The notes under the pieces were generated by a model, which saw nothing but the letters and a program-made list of their open reading frames with translations, did not search any database and was not told where the DNA came from. A stretch of DNA of 64,000 bases from Actomonas sp051209155. GTDB lineage: Bacteria > Verrucomicrobiota > Verrucomicrobiia > Opitutales > Opitutaceae. The stretch lies in assembly GCA_051209155.1 (NCBI GenBank), contig JBPJGB010000003.1; one strand, written 5' to 3'. Positions 45,382-54,679 of the stretch are shown here, in pieces (the first letter of the stretch is position 1; every line of letters begins with the position of its first letter). The position numbers and the translations under genes are program-made.

Positions 45382-46086
45382 ATGAGCGATTACAATTCCG
45401 ACAGTCCCTCCGACAACGAATGGGACGAACGAGGCGAGTTGGCGTGGAATGAGTTTGATTGGGAGCAATACCTGCGCGAGCAGGACGAACTGATCCACCG
45501 CTACATCGGATTCTACGAACAACTCGAAGGCCGCCCGGAACGCCTCGACGAAGCCGCCCACCGCATGGGTTGGGACGAGGATAGCTGGAGCTCCGACAAC
45601 GATTTTGAACCGCCCGCTTCCTTTGGCGAGGCGCCCACTCCGGCCGAAGCCCCCGGCAGCGGCGGCGAGCGTGAGACCGACCCCTACACCCTCCACAAGA
45701 ACCCGGTCTTCATCGCGACCAAGGGCATTTTCCTGACCCTCGTGCGCCGCTGGGAACGCTGCGCCGACCGCTCCGAACGCGTCCCGCAGAGCCTCGCCCT
45801 CGCCTTCCACTCGGCCCTGCATCGCGCCGAGCAGCAGGCGATGTTCGCCATCTCTGCCCTCGATTTTGGCGACTACGCCATGGCCATCAGCCTGCTCAAG
45901 CGCGCCATGCGCGAGCTCAACGGCTGCTTCGCCCTGCTCGCTCAGCCGGAAGCCCCCAGCCGCGCCCTCGCCGACTACACCGCTGCCGCCACCCCGCGAC
46001 TCTTCGACCTGCGGGAGATCTGGTTGCGCGTGATGAACGAGTGTCGCGAGGAACTCGAGCGCCCGTCCGACGAAGACGAGGACTGA
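45382..46086 (+). CDS. Acidic cytoplasmic protein, function unknown
   Basis: The 234-residue protein has a very acidic N-terminus (SDSPSDNEWDERGE), a low-complexity linker with Pro/Ala/Glu, and a helical second half starting FIATKGIFLTLVRRWERCADR, with ASALHRAEQQAMFAISALDFGDYAMAIS-type helices. The C-terminus ends PSDEDED. The second half resembles a four-helix-type repeat. No catalytic motif is seen and the family is not recognised. Confidence 0.7.
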   Translation: MSDYNSDSPSDNEWDERGELAWNEFDWEQYLREQDELIHRYIGFYEQLEGRPERLDEAAHRMGWDEDSWSSDNDFEPPASFGEAPTPAEAPGSGGERETDPYTLHKNPVFIATKGIFLTLVRRWERCADRSERVPQSLALAFHSALHRAEQQAMFAISALDFGDYAMAISLLKRAMRELNGCFALLAQPEAPSRALADYTAAATPRLFDLREIWLRVMNECREELERPSDEDED

Positions 46087-46134
46087 GGCTGTTGATCGGC
46101 CTGTAGGCACCCCGCTCGCGGGCGCCGCCTTGCC

Positions 46135-48447
46135 TCAGGGCATCCGCAACAGCTGCAAGGCCGGCGCATAATCCGGCGCCGCCGCCAGGGCCCGCTGCGC
46201 GGCCGCTCGCGCCCCTACTCGATCGCCGCGCTGCCACAGCACCGTCGCGATCGCATACGGGTAGTCCGGCACCGTCGGCGCCACCGTCTCGGCCTGCCGC
46301 AACGCCACGAGGCCGTCCCCGATCTCCCCCGACTGGACCAATGCCAGCCCGAGATTATACCACGCACGGTCCAAGCCCGGCTCGCGCTCCACGGCGGCGC
46401 GCAGTGCTCGCTGGGCCTGTGGCATCAAGCCTGCCTCCGCGTAAGCGAGACCCGCCGTGAACATCGCCTCACCGTTGCCGCTCCGCAGTTGCGCCGCCCG
46501 ATAAAACGCCGCCGCCGCTTCCGCCAAACGTCCCGCTGCCTGCAGCACCTGCGCATGCGCTTCGTGAATGCCCGGCGAGTAACGATCCCACTTGGCGGCG
46601 ATCGCCATCTGCTCCCCCGCATCCTTCAGCCGGCCAGTGTTGGCATAAAATTGCCCCAAGCGCAGACGACCGGCGGGCTGATCCAACGAAAGCTCGAAAT
46701 AGGCCCGCTGCTCCCGCGCCAAATCGCTCCCTGGCGACACCCGCTCCGGCAAGGCCCACGCCGCGTCCAACCGAACCAAACGCACCGGGTCATCCAACAG
46801 CGGCGCCACCGCCGCCTCCGCCTCGCGAGAGCCGGCCAGCATCTGAGCGGCGGACGCGCGCACCATTGGATCGCCATCTTGCGTGGCCGCCACCGCCACT
46901 TGGCGCACCGCTGAGCTCTCGGACGCGAACGGGGCCAACAACTGCAGGTAGGTCGCCCGCCACGCCGGAATGTCCTCATCACCCAACAGCGCGCGCAACT
47001 CCGCTTCCGCTTGCACTTCACCTGCCTGAGCGGCGTGCACCGCTCGGGCCCGCGCACGCTGTCTTGAATCCAGCTTATCGCCATACCAAGACTCGGCGTG
47101 CTTGACGGCCCAGTCCACCGTTTGGTCCGCGTGGCACGAGCTGCACGCGTTGGGAATGCCCAGCTCCTTGGTCAGCAGCGGATCGGGCTTCAACCAACCG
47201 TGATCATGCCGCGGTGCCCGCTGCATGTAATTCGTCGTCGGCATGTGACAGGACACGCATTGGTTGCCGGTCGAACCGAGCGGATGATGCGAATGCGCGG
47301 TCGGATCGATCACCGGCGTCCGCACCAGCGTCTGCGGCATCACCCGGCCCGGCGCGGAGTGACATTGCATGCAGAGCGCATTGTTCTCCACCGGCAATAC
47401 CGTCTGCTGCGTATGCGGATCGTGGCAGTCCATGCAGGATACGCCCGCGTGATGCATGCGGCTGAGTTTCACCGAGGTCCAATTGAAGTCCTCGTCGCGC
47501 TGCTGACCGTCCGGCCAAAACACCCCCGCCTGCACCGGCAGCGTCAGTCGGAAGTGATCCTCGTAGAGCCCGCCCGGCGGAAACTCCGCCGTCAGGCTTT
47601 CGTTGCGGGCGTGGCAATAAGCGCAGGTCTGTTCCGCGCGTTGCCGATTCACGATCCACGCCGACGGCGCATCCAACGCAGGTGGCCCCTTGCCGTGGTC
47701 CGGCTCGACCGGACCATGACATTGCATGCATCCGATCCCCTGCTCCACCCAGGTCGAGGCGTAACGATCGGACAAGCCGTCATAGTTCTTCTGGAACCCG
47801 GTCATGTGGCAGTGGGCACACATCGAGTTCCAATTCATGCCGCGCCCGGTCCACTGCCCCCACTCTCCGGGTCTACGCCCCTCGTCACCAAAGACATTGA
47901 ACCACTCCTCCCGGTCCGGATCCCACGCCAAATCTGTCGGTTGCAGACGCCCGTCACCGGTCGCGGTTTCCACCAACATCTGCCGGAGCGGCGCGTGACC
48001 GAGCACGCCTTTGATCGGCAACTCGCGCTCCCCCTCTTCGGTAGTCCAGCGCAGGTGCGGCAGGTCCGACTCCGTCGATACCGTAAACGTGGTTCCACCG
48101 TCCGCGACCGTTCGCGCCGGCATGAACGCAGCACCAAGCTCCGCCACCTCGATCGATTGATTCGCCAACGCATGGTCGGTGCCGTGCCAAGCTTCGAACT
48201 GTTCGGCATGACATTCCCGACATGAAACCGAAGTTTGTTTCGGCGCTTGGGACGGCAAACGTGCGACCGTCGCCGTCACCTTCGGATCAGCCGAAGATGC
48301 GACCTCGACCTCTGTCCTGCTGCACGCTCCCAGCGCCAGCACCAGCGCACCGCCTCCCCACCAAGCGAGAAGCAGTGCCGCCAAGGTTCGCCACACAACC
48401 CGACGCTCACGGCGGCGAAAACCTGGAGTAACGAAAGATCGGGGCAC
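46135..48447 (-). CDS. Octahaem cytochrome c with HEAT and TPR repeats
   Basis: The 770-residue exported protein has an N-terminal signal or anchor with lipobox-like LALGAC. Eight haem motifs follow: CRECH (76), CAHCH (210), CMQCH (240), CAYCH (275), CMDCH (338), CMQCH (359), CVSCH (397) and CSSCH (435). After about residue 450 come HEAT-like units (ASAAQMLAGSREAEAAVAPLL) and then TPR units (AWYNLGLALVQSGEIGDGLVAL). It is probably a periplasmic or outer-membrane electron carrier or enzyme of the c554/hydroxylamine-oxidoreductase-like multihaem group. The repeat tail may dock a partner. The substrate is unknown. Confidence 0.88.
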   Translation of the reverse strand: MPRSFVTPGFRRRERRVVWRTLAALLLAWWGGGALVLALGACSRTEVEVASSADPKVTATVARLPSQAPKQTSVSCRECHAEQFEAWHGTDHALANQSIEVAELGAAFMPARTVADGGTTFTVSTESDLPHLRWTTEEGERELPIKGVLGHAPLRQMLVETATGDGRLQPTDLAWDPDREEWFNVFGDEGRRPGEWGQWTGRGMNWNSMCAHCHMTGFQKNYDGLSDRYASTWVEQGIGCMQCHGPVEPDHGKGPPALDAPSAWIVNRQRAEQTCAYCHARNESLTAEFPPGGLYEDHFRLTLPVQAGVFWPDGQQRDEDFNWTSVKLSRMHHAGVSCMDCHDPHTQQTVLPVENNALCMQCHSAPGRVMPQTLVRTPVIDPTAHSHHPLGSTGNQCVSCHMPTTNYMQRAPRHDHGWLKPDPLLTKELGIPNACSSCHADQTVDWAVKHAESWYGDKLDSRQRARARAVHAAQAGEVQAEAELRALLGDEDIPAWRATYLQLLAPFASESSAVRQVAVAATQDGDPMVRASAAQMLAGSREAEAAVAPLLDDPVRLVRLDAAWALPERVSPGSDLAREQRAYFELSLDQPAGRLRLGQFYANTGRLKDAGEQMAIAAKWDRYSPGIHEAHAQVLQAAGRLAEAAAAFYRAAQLRSGNGEAMFTAGLAYAEAGLMPQAQRALRAAVEREPGLDRAWYNLGLALVQSGEIGDGLVALRQAETVAPTVPDYPYAIATVLWQRGDRVGARAAAQRALAAAPDYAPALQLLRMP

Positions 48448-48584
48448 CGCCTCACCAAACCCACCGCGCCCCCGAACGTAAAGCGCCCAAACGAAGCTCA
48501 GCCCAGTCGAAGAGCTTTAAATAATCCTCAATTTCCCATTTTCCCTATTGATAATTTTTCGATCTATTTTTCGCTTTTAAGAAA

Positions 48585-49121
48585 TTGGCTGCCCCGACCC
48601 CAAAATTTGATTTCTCCGTCCTGCGTCACCTCCGGCGCCAGCACAACCTCACCATCGCCGCCTTGTCGGAGGCATCCGGCGTGTCGGTGGCGGTGATTTC
48701 CAAACTGGAGCGCAACCAAACCACCGCCGCGCTCGATACCCTCTACAGCCTCGGGCGCGCCTTCGGTCTGAGCGCCACCGACCTGCTGGCGATGGCCGAA
48801 TCCTCGCTTGCCCACCGCGCGAGCGAGAAATCGCACCGCTCCGGCGAGTTCAAGTTTCGCGAGATCCGCTACGCCAACGCCGTCGCCCTGCTCGGCGAAG
48901 CCCCGCGCGACGCCGCCGTTTCCCGCCCCGAGGTGCACCACGACGACACCGAGGTCTGCTGGGTGCTGCAAGGTGCCCTCCGCCTCCGCCTCCCCCACGA
49001 GTCCTTCGACCTGAGTGCCGGTCAAAGCATCCAATTCGACGCCATCCAGGAGCACACCTACGAGGCCCTCGACGACACCCGTTTCCTCATCCTCCACCTC
49101 CGCAAAGACAAACGCTACTGA
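48585..49121 (+). CDS. XRE-family regulator with C-terminal cupin
   Basis: The 178-residue protein joins an XRE helix-turn-helix (LTIAALSEASGVSVAVISKLERN, about 22-45) and a cupin domain in the second half (HHDDTEVCWVLQGALRLRL, then LSAGQSIQFDAIQEHTYEAL). Such regulators bind DNA and sense a small ligand with the cupin. It starts with TTG, as no ATG is near the conserved N-terminus. It lies directly upstream of the uronate genes, with a perfect palindrome between, and is probably their repressor or sensor. Confidence 0.85.
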   Translation: MAAPTPKFDFSVLRHLRRQHNLTIAALSEASGVSVAVISKLERNQTTAALDTLYSLGRAFGLSATDLLAMAESSLAHRASEKSHRSGEFKFREIRYANAVALLGEAPRDAAVSRPEVHHDDTEVCWVLQGALRLRLPHESFDLSAGQSIQFDAIQEHTYEALDDTRFLILHLRKDKRY

Positions 49122-49132
49122 ACCAGTAAAAG

Positions 49133-49151
49133 TGTAACCCATTAGGTTACA
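49133..49151. promoter_or_regulatory. Perfect palindrome upstream of the GH88 operon
   Basis: TGTAACC and GGTTACA flank a five-base spacer (CATTA). It lies 24 bases before the GH88 start and 11 bases after the XRE-cupin gene, so it is a likely operator of that regulator. A pyrimidine-rich stretch and a T-run follow. Confidence 0.6.
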
Positions 49152-49175
49152 AATTACCCTTAACCCCTTTTTTTC

Positions 49176-50528
49176 ATGAAGATAGACAACAGCCTTTCGC
49201 TTGCCGACCTCGCTCCCGCCTTGGAGCGCTTCTGGAAACTCTCCGGCGAGAAGATCGATCTCATCCACGCCGAATACGATCCCGCGCAGGGCTCCCCGGT
49301 CTTCACCATCGGTGGGAAATACACCACCCGCGGTTGGACCGAGTGGACCGAGGGTTTCCACTACGGGTCGGGCTTCCTGCAATTCGACGCCACAGGCGAC
49401 GAACACCACGCCGCCAAGGCGAAGGAGCTGACCGTCGCGCGCATGGCCTCACACGTCTCGCACATCGGCGTGCACGACCACGGCTTCAACAATCTTTCCA
49501 CCTACGGCAACTGGCTGCGCCTGCAAAAGGCGGGACGCCTGCCCGCCGACGAAATCGAGTTCTGCAAACTGGCCCTCAAAATCTCCGGCGCCGTGCAGGC
49601 CTCCCGCTGGTCCGACACCCACGACGGCGGCGGCTACATTTACTCCTTCAACGGTCCGCACTCCCTCTTCGTCGATACCATCCGCTCCTGCCGCATCGTG
49701 ATGGTCGCCCACGCCCTCGGCCACACCCTCATGGGCGAGAACGACAAGCCCATTTCCCTGCTCGGCCGCGCGCTCCAGCACATCGAGTCCACCGCCCGCT
49801 ACGCGGTGTTCTACGGCGAGGGTCGCGACAGCTACGATGAGTGGGGCCGCACCGCCCACGAGTCGGTGTTCAACACCAACGATGGTCGCTTCCGCTGCCC
49901 CAACTCGCAGCAAGGCTTCTCCGGCTTCACCACCTGGACCCGCGGCCTCGCCTGGGCCATGGTTGGTTTCGCCGAACAACTCGAGTTTCTCAAGACCGTG
50001 GCCGACGCCGAACTCGAACCCTTCGGCGGTCGCGCCAAATGGGAGGCCCTCATGCTCAAAGGCGCCCGCGCGACCTGCGACTGGTTCATCGCCAACACCC
50101 CCACCGACGGCGTGCCCTACTGGGACGGTGGCGCGCCGGGCCTCGCCCTCATGGGTGACTGGCGCAACCGCGCCTCCGAGCCCTTCAACGACCACGAACC
50201 GGTCGACAGCTCCGCCGCCGCCATTGGCGCCCAAGGCCTCATCCGCCTCGGTCGCTACCTCGGCACCGACACCGAAGATGGTAAACGCTATCTCCAGGCC
50301 GGTCTCACGTCCCTGCGCGCGCTGCTCAACGACACCTACCTCGGCATCGATCCCGCCCACCAGGGCCTGCTCCTTCATTCCGTCTACCATCGCCCCAACG
50401 GCTGGGATCACATCCCCGACGGTCAAAAGGTGCCCTGCGGCGAGGCCTGCATGTGGGGCGACTATCACATGCGTGAACTCGTGCTCACCGCCCAGCAACC
50501 CGACTACACCTTCTTCGGCTGCCTCTGA
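49176..50528 (+). CDS. GH88-type unsaturated glucuronyl hydrolase
   Basis: The enzyme removes the unsaturated uronic acid left at the non-reducing end by polysaccharide lyases. The 450-residue protein has an alpha/alpha-barrel pattern. The two catalytic Asp are in HDHGFNN (Asp101) and SLFVDTIRS (Asp167). The C-terminal VPCGEACMWGDYHMREL is also characteristic. No signal peptide is seen, so it acts in the cytoplasm on imported oligosaccharides. It starts an operon with a sugar isomerase, an oxidoreductase and a dehydrogenase. The parent polysaccharide cannot be read from the sequence. Confidence 0.88.
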   Translation: MKIDNSLSLADLAPALERFWKLSGEKIDLIHAEYDPAQGSPVFTIGGKYTTRGWTEWTEGFHYGSGFLQFDATGDEHHAAKAKELTVARMASHVSHIGVHDHGFNNLSTYGNWLRLQKAGRLPADEIEFCKLALKISGAVQASRWSDTHDGGGYIYSFNGPHSLFVDTIRSCRIVMVAHALGHTLMGENDKPISLLGRALQHIESTARYAVFYGEGRDSYDEWGRTAHESVFNTNDGRFRCPNSQQGFSGFTTWTRGLAWAMVGFAEQLEFLKTVADAELEPFGGRAKWEALMLKGARATCDWFIANTPTDGVPYWDGGAPGLALMGDWRNRASEPFNDHEPVDSSAAAIGAQGLIRLGRYLGTDTEDGKRYLQAGLTSLRALLNDTYLGIDPAHQGLLLHSVYHRPNGWDHIPDGQKVPCGEACMWGDYHMRELVLTAQQPDYTFFGCL

Positions 50529-51364
50529 TGAATCCCGCCGCCCCGCTCACCGACCTCGACCGGCTTTGTATCCACACCATCACGACAAAGCCCTGGGACC
50601 TGCCGACCGCCGCCGCCAAGTTCAGTGCCGCCGGCGTCAAGGGCATCACCGTCTGGCGCGACACCCTCGCCGGCCGCGACATCGCTGAATCCGGCCGCCT
50701 GCTGCGCGACCACGGTCTGAGCATTGTCTCGCTCTGCCGCGGCGGCTTCTTTCCCGGTGCTACTGCCGCCGAACGCCAGAAGGCCATCGATGACAACCGC
50801 CGGGCCATCGCCGAAGCCCACGCCCTCGGCGCCCCGCTCGTGGTGCTCGTCTGCGGCGCCGTCCCGGGCCAGCCCCTGGAAGAATCCCGTCAGCAGATCA
50901 CCGCTGGCATCGCCGCCGTGCTCGACGACTGTGCCGCCACCGGGGTGAAGCTCGGCATCGAGCCGCTGCACCCGATGTATGCCGACTCGCGCTCCGCCGT
51001 GAACACCCTCGGTCAGGCCAACGACATGTGCGAGCAGCTCGCTTCGCCCTACGTCGGCGTTGCGGCCGACGTCTACCACCTTTGGTGGGATCCGGACCTC
51101 GAATCCCAGATCGCTCGCTGCGGACAGCTCGACAAACTCTTCGCCTTCCACGTCTGCGACTGGCGCTCGCCCACGACCGACTTCCTCAACGACCGCGGAC
51201 TCATGGGCGAAGGCTGCATCAACATCCGCCAGATCCGCGGCTGGGTCGAAGCCACCGGCTACACCGGCTTCAACGAAGTCGAAGTCTTCTCCACCCGCCT
51301 CTGGGCCATGGATCAGGACGAATACCTCGCGAAGATCATCCAGGCCTACCGCGACCACACCTGA
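50528..51364 (+). CDS. Sugar phosphate isomerase/epimerase-family TIM barrel
   Basis: The 278-residue protein belongs to the xylose-isomerase-like TIM-barrel superfamily. Metal ligands are Glu in LGIEPLHPMY, Asp in VAADVYHLWWDP, His in FAFHVCDW and Glu in GFNEVEVFS. Its start overlaps the GH88 stop by one base (TGATG). It probably isomerises or epimerises the keto-sugar released by the hydrolase, but no defined substrate can be given. Confidence 0.85.
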   Translation: MNPAAPLTDLDRLCIHTITTKPWDLPTAAAKFSAAGVKGITVWRDTLAGRDIAESGRLLRDHGLSIVSLCRGGFFPGATAAERQKAIDDNRRAIAEAHALGAPLVVLVCGAVPGQPLEESRQQITAGIAAVLDDCAATGVKLGIEPLHPMYADSRSAVNTLGQANDMCEQLASPYVGVAADVYHLWWDPDLESQIARCGQLDKLFAFHVCDWRSPTTDFLNDRGLMGEGCINIRQIRGWVEATGYTGFNEVEVFSTRLWAMDQDEYLAKIIQAYRDHT

Positions 51365-51408
51365 TCCGCCCACTTCTTACCTCTCACATCCTACCTCTTA
51401 CATAGAAC

Positions 51409-52548
51409 ATGAAATCCATCGGTATCATCATGAACGGCGTCACCGGACGCATGGGCACCAACCAGCACTTGATCCGCTCGATCAAGGCCATCATCGACCA
51501 GGGCGGCGTGCAGCTGCCCGACGGCGAGGTCATCATGCCCGACCCCGTGTTGGTCGGCCGCAACGCCAAGAAGCTTGCCGCCCTGGCCGCGCGTGTCGGT
51601 ATCCAGAAGTTCAGCACCGACCTCGATGCTGAACTGGCCAAGCCCGAGAACGTCATCTACTTCGACTCCACCCTCACCGGCCAGCGGCCCCACGGCGTGC
51701 GCAAGGCCATCGCCGCGGGCAAGCACATCTACTGCGAAAAGCCGACCGCCACGACCTCCGCCGAAGCCTTGGCCCTTTACAACGAGGTGACCGCGGCCGG
51801 CCTTAAGAACGGCGTCGTGCAGGACAAGCTCTGGCTGCCCGGCTTGCTCAAGCTCAAGTATCTCATCGATACCGGCTTCTTCGGCAAAATCCTCTCCGTG
51901 CGCGGCGAGTTCGGTTACTGGGTCTTCACCGGTGAGCACGAGCAACTCCAACGCCCTTCCTGGAACTATCGCAAGGAGGACGACGGGGGCATCATCGTCG
52001 ATATGCTCTGCCACTGGCAGTATGTGATCCAAAACCTCTTCGGCGACATCAAGTCCCTCACCTGCCTCGGCGCCACCCACATCCCCACCCGCTGGGATGA
52101 AAATGGTCAGCCCTACGAGTGCACCGCCGACGACTCCGCCTACGCCACCTTCGAGCTCAAGAACGGCACCATCTGCCACTTCAACTCGTCCTGGGATGTG
52201 CGCGTCGACCGCGACGACCTGCTCACCCTCCAGGTCGACGGCACCCACGGTTCCGCCGTCGCCGGCCTGCGCGACTGCAAGAGCCAGTCCCTCGCCAACA
52301 CGCCGCGTTGTATTTGGAATCCGGATATCGACAGCCCGATCAACTACAAGGACGGCTGGACCCGCGTGCCCTCCAACCAGGCCTTCGACAACGCCTTCAA
52401 GGTGCAGTGGGAAGCCTTCCTCAAACACGTGGTCGTCGACACCCCCTTCCCGTGGAGCCTGAAGGAAGGCGCCAAGGGCGTGCAGCTCGCCGAGCTCGGG
52501 CTCAAGTCCTGGGCCGAACGCCGCTGGGTCGACATCCCCGAACTCTGA
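51409..52548 (+). CDS. Gfo/Idh/MocA-family oxidoreductase
   Basis: The 379-residue NAD(P)-dependent oxidoreductase has an N-terminal Rossmann fold (SIGIIMNGVTGRMG), the family Lys in GKHIYCEKPTATT and a C-terminal alpha/beta domain with GGIIVDMLCHW. The Rossmann motif is unusual: GVTGRMG resembles dihydrodipicolinate reductase more than the usual GxGxxG. It lies 44 bases after the isomerase gene and probably acts on a uronate-derived sugar acid. Confidence 0.87.
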   Translation: MKSIGIIMNGVTGRMGTNQHLIRSIKAIIDQGGVQLPDGEVIMPDPVLVGRNAKKLAALAARVGIQKFSTDLDAELAKPENVIYFDSTLTGQRPHGVRKAIAAGKHIYCEKPTATTSAEALALYNEVTAAGLKNGVVQDKLWLPGLLKLKYLIDTGFFGKILSVRGEFGYWVFTGEHEQLQRPSWNYRKEDDGGIIVDMLCHWQYVIQNLFGDIKSLTCLGATHIPTRWDENGQPYECTADDSAYATFELKNGTICHFNSSWDVRVDRDDLLTLQVDGTHGSAVAGLRDCKSQSLANTPRCIWNPDIDSPINYKDGWTRVPSNQAFDNAFKVQWEAFLKHVVVDTPFPWSLKEGAKGVQLAELGLKSWAERRWVDIPEL

Positions 52549-52559
52549 TTCAATTCGGT

Positions 52560-52635
52560 CCACGAAACACACGAAAGAGCACGAAACTCAGAGAACGTTT
52601 CCACCTCCTTTCGTGTGATCTCGTGTGTTTAGTGG
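52560..52635. repeat. Inverted repeat with CACGAA/TTCGTG motifs
   Basis: CCACGAAACACACGA at the left faces TCGTGTGTTTAGTGG at the right, and CACGAAA faces TTTCGTGTG inside. Arms are about 27 bases with a few mismatches. It belongs with the element at 5556-5638 by motif. It separates the oxidoreductase from the SDR gene. Confidence 0.7.
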
Positions 52636-52693
52636 GCAATCCAACTCCCTGCCCCACGGCTTCCGTGTCTTCCGTGGGCAAAATCAAATTCTC

Positions 52694-53464
52694 ATGAAAA
52701 CTGCTCTCGTTACCGGCGGCTCCCGCGGCATTGGCTTCGGCATCGCCACCGCCCTCGCCCAAGAAGGCTGGAACCTCGTCATCAACGGCGTCCGCCCCGA
52801 AGAGTCGGTGGCCGGCGTCCTCGATGAGCTTCGCGCCCTCGGCGTCACCGTCGGTTACGCCCGCGGCGACATCGGCAGCGTTGAAGGTCGCCGGACCATC
52901 CTCGACGCCACCCGCGTCCACGCCGGCGGCTGCATCAACCTGCTGGTCAACAACGCCGGCGTCGCGCCCAAGGTGCGGGCCGATCTACTCGAAACCTCCG
53001 AGGACAGCTACGACTGGGTCGTCGACACCAACCTCAAGGGCCCCTTCTTCCTCACCCAGGCCTTCGCCAATGAGATGGTCGCGGCGCGCCAAGCCGACCC
53101 GGCCTTCGCGGCGGCCATCGTCAACATCACCTCCATTTCGGCCACCGTCATCAGCATCAATCGCGGCGAATACTGCATCGCCAAGGCCGGCCTCGGCATG
53201 ATGTCGCAACTCTTCGCCACGCGCCTCGGCCCGGAAGGTATTCCGGTCTACGAGGTCCGCCCCGGCGTGACCAAGACCGACATGACCTCCGGCGTAACCG
53301 AAAAATACGACAAGCTCATCGCCGACGGCCTTTGCGTGCAGCCGCGCTGGGGTTTCCCGGAGGACGTTGGCAAAGCCGTCGCCTCCCTCGCTCGCGGCGA
53401 CCTGCCCTACAGCACCGGCCAGGTCATCATGGTCGACGGCGGCCTCACCCTGCCGCGCCTTTAA
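52694..53464 (+). CDS. Short-chain dehydrogenase/reductase
   Basis: The 256-residue NAD(P) oxidoreductase has the cofactor motif TGGSRGIGFG, NNAG in LVNNAGVAPK, the Ser in ITSISA and the YxxxK pair in YCIAKAG. The C-terminal RPGVTKTDM and VDGGL are typical of the 3-ketoacyl/KduD-like group. The ATG is the first start with a correct N-terminus; an upstream in-frame start lies in the repeat region. It ends the uronate gene run. Confidence 0.9.
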   Translation: MKTALVTGGSRGIGFGIATALAQEGWNLVINGVRPEESVAGVLDELRALGVTVGYARGDIGSVEGRRTILDATRVHAGGCINLLVNNAGVAPKVRADLLETSEDSYDWVVDTNLKGPFFLTQAFANEMVAARQADPAFAAAIVNITSISATVISINRGEYCIAKAGLGMMSQLFATRLGPEGIPVYEVRPGVTKTDMTSGVTEKYDKLIADGLCVQPRWGFPEDVGKAVASLARGDLPYSTGQVIMVDGGLTLPRL

Positions 53465-53542
53465 GTGCCCGCGCCCGCCGGCGCCGCGGTTCGCGTGACG
53501 GGCATCGCTCTCCCACGCAAACCGGGCGGCTTCCGGCCGGAG

Positions 53543-54466
53543 CTACCGCCTCGGAATGAAGGAGGACGGAGCGCGGCCGTGCATGCGTTTAAAGGTCCGC
53601 GAAAAATGGAAGGGATCCATCTCCAAGACATCCGCGGTCTCTGCGACGTTCAGGCCGCGATGTTCCAGCAACACCGCCGCGTGCCCCATCTTCAGCCGCA
53701 ACAAAAATTGATAGGCTGACTGACTCGCGAATCGAGTGAAGATCCGACTGAAATACGCTTGGGTCACGCCACAGGCCGCCGCGGCTTCTTCGACGGTGCG
53801 CAGCCGCAGGTAATTCGCCTCCAAATAAGCGCGGCACTTCAGAAAGGTTTCCCGCGCTCCGCTCGCCCGTTGCCCATGCGGCAGCTGCGCCTCCGCCACC
53901 ATGAGCATCAGGATACGGGCGTGCAGCGCCGCGATTCGTGCCGCGTTGGCCGTGCCTCGCTGGCCAGCCGTGATCAATTGGTCAAACACACCCTGCACTT
54001 CTTCAACCGCGGACAGCGTCAGGATGCGCCCCGGCCGCATCCCCGCCTCCTGCAACAAGGCCTGGGCAGTCGCACCGGACATGTTGACAAAGAACTTTTC
54101 CAGGTGCTCGACGGGGTGCGTCGTCAGCTCATGCGCGACCTTGGGACCGTAGCTGAACATCACGCCTCGATGCAGGGCCACCGTCTCCCGCCCCATTTGT
54201 AGCCAGCCCCGTCCTCCGACCACCAACTCCACCGTGGGGTGCGCAAACTCATGGCGGCGGATGCAGTAGTCCTGCGCGCACCGCTCCCAACCGCCGGACA
54301 CCACCTGAAGGCCGCCGCTGAGCAGATCCCGCGGCACGTAGAAACGCCGCGCGTCCTCCACTTGAGCGGACATGAAGGCAGGCAACACTTCTGGCTTTCC
54401 GGGGGGCATCAGGCGCCGAATTCCGGCAGGCCCGTCCACAACCTGCGAACACAAATCATCATGCAT
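53543..54466 (-). CDS. AraC-family transcriptional regulator
   Basis: The 307-residue protein has an N-terminal cupin-like sensing domain (FAHPTVELVVGGRGWLQMG, HRGVMFSYGP) and two AraC helix-turn-helices at the C-terminus (TVEEAAAACGVTQAYFSRIFTRFA and NVAETADVLEMDPFHFSRTFKRMHG). It is divergent from the exported GH3 gene, with about 210 bases between, and is likely to control the arabinoxylan enzymes. Confidence 0.9.
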   Translation of the reverse strand: MHDDLCSQVVDGPAGIRRLMPPGKPEVLPAFMSAQVEDARRFYVPRDLLSGGLQVVSGGWERCAQDYCIRRHEFAHPTVELVVGGRGWLQMGRETVALHRGVMFSYGPKVAHELTTHPVEHLEKFFVNMSGATAQALLQEAGMRPGRILTLSAVEEVQGVFDQLITAGQRGTANAARIAALHARILMLMVAEAQLPHGQRASGARETFLKCRAYLEANYLRLRTVEEAAAACGVTQAYFSRIFTRFASQSAYQFLLRLKMGHAAVLLEHRGLNVAETADVLEMDPFHFSRTFKRMHGRAPSSFIPRR

Positions 54467-54679
54467 GGCATAAAATGGTCATTCATTTCCGCAGCCCGAA
54501 CCGGTAGCATGCTGCCCCCCCTTTGCCATGCCCTCTCTCGTCCGGCCCCTCCGGTCCCGCATCCCCCCGTCCGCCGTCATCATCGGCGGGCAGCTCCACC
54601 ATCGCGCTCGGGCTTCCGGGGCGAGCGTATTGACTGGCACTCCGGTCGACCGCGCCGACCGGCGTCCCCCCCTTTCCCC

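Noticed and set aside
54239..54679. In-frame extension of the GH3 protein by about 147 codons
   Set aside because: It would overlap the divergent AraC gene and place the signal peptide inside the protein; the ATG at the signal peptide is far more plausible.
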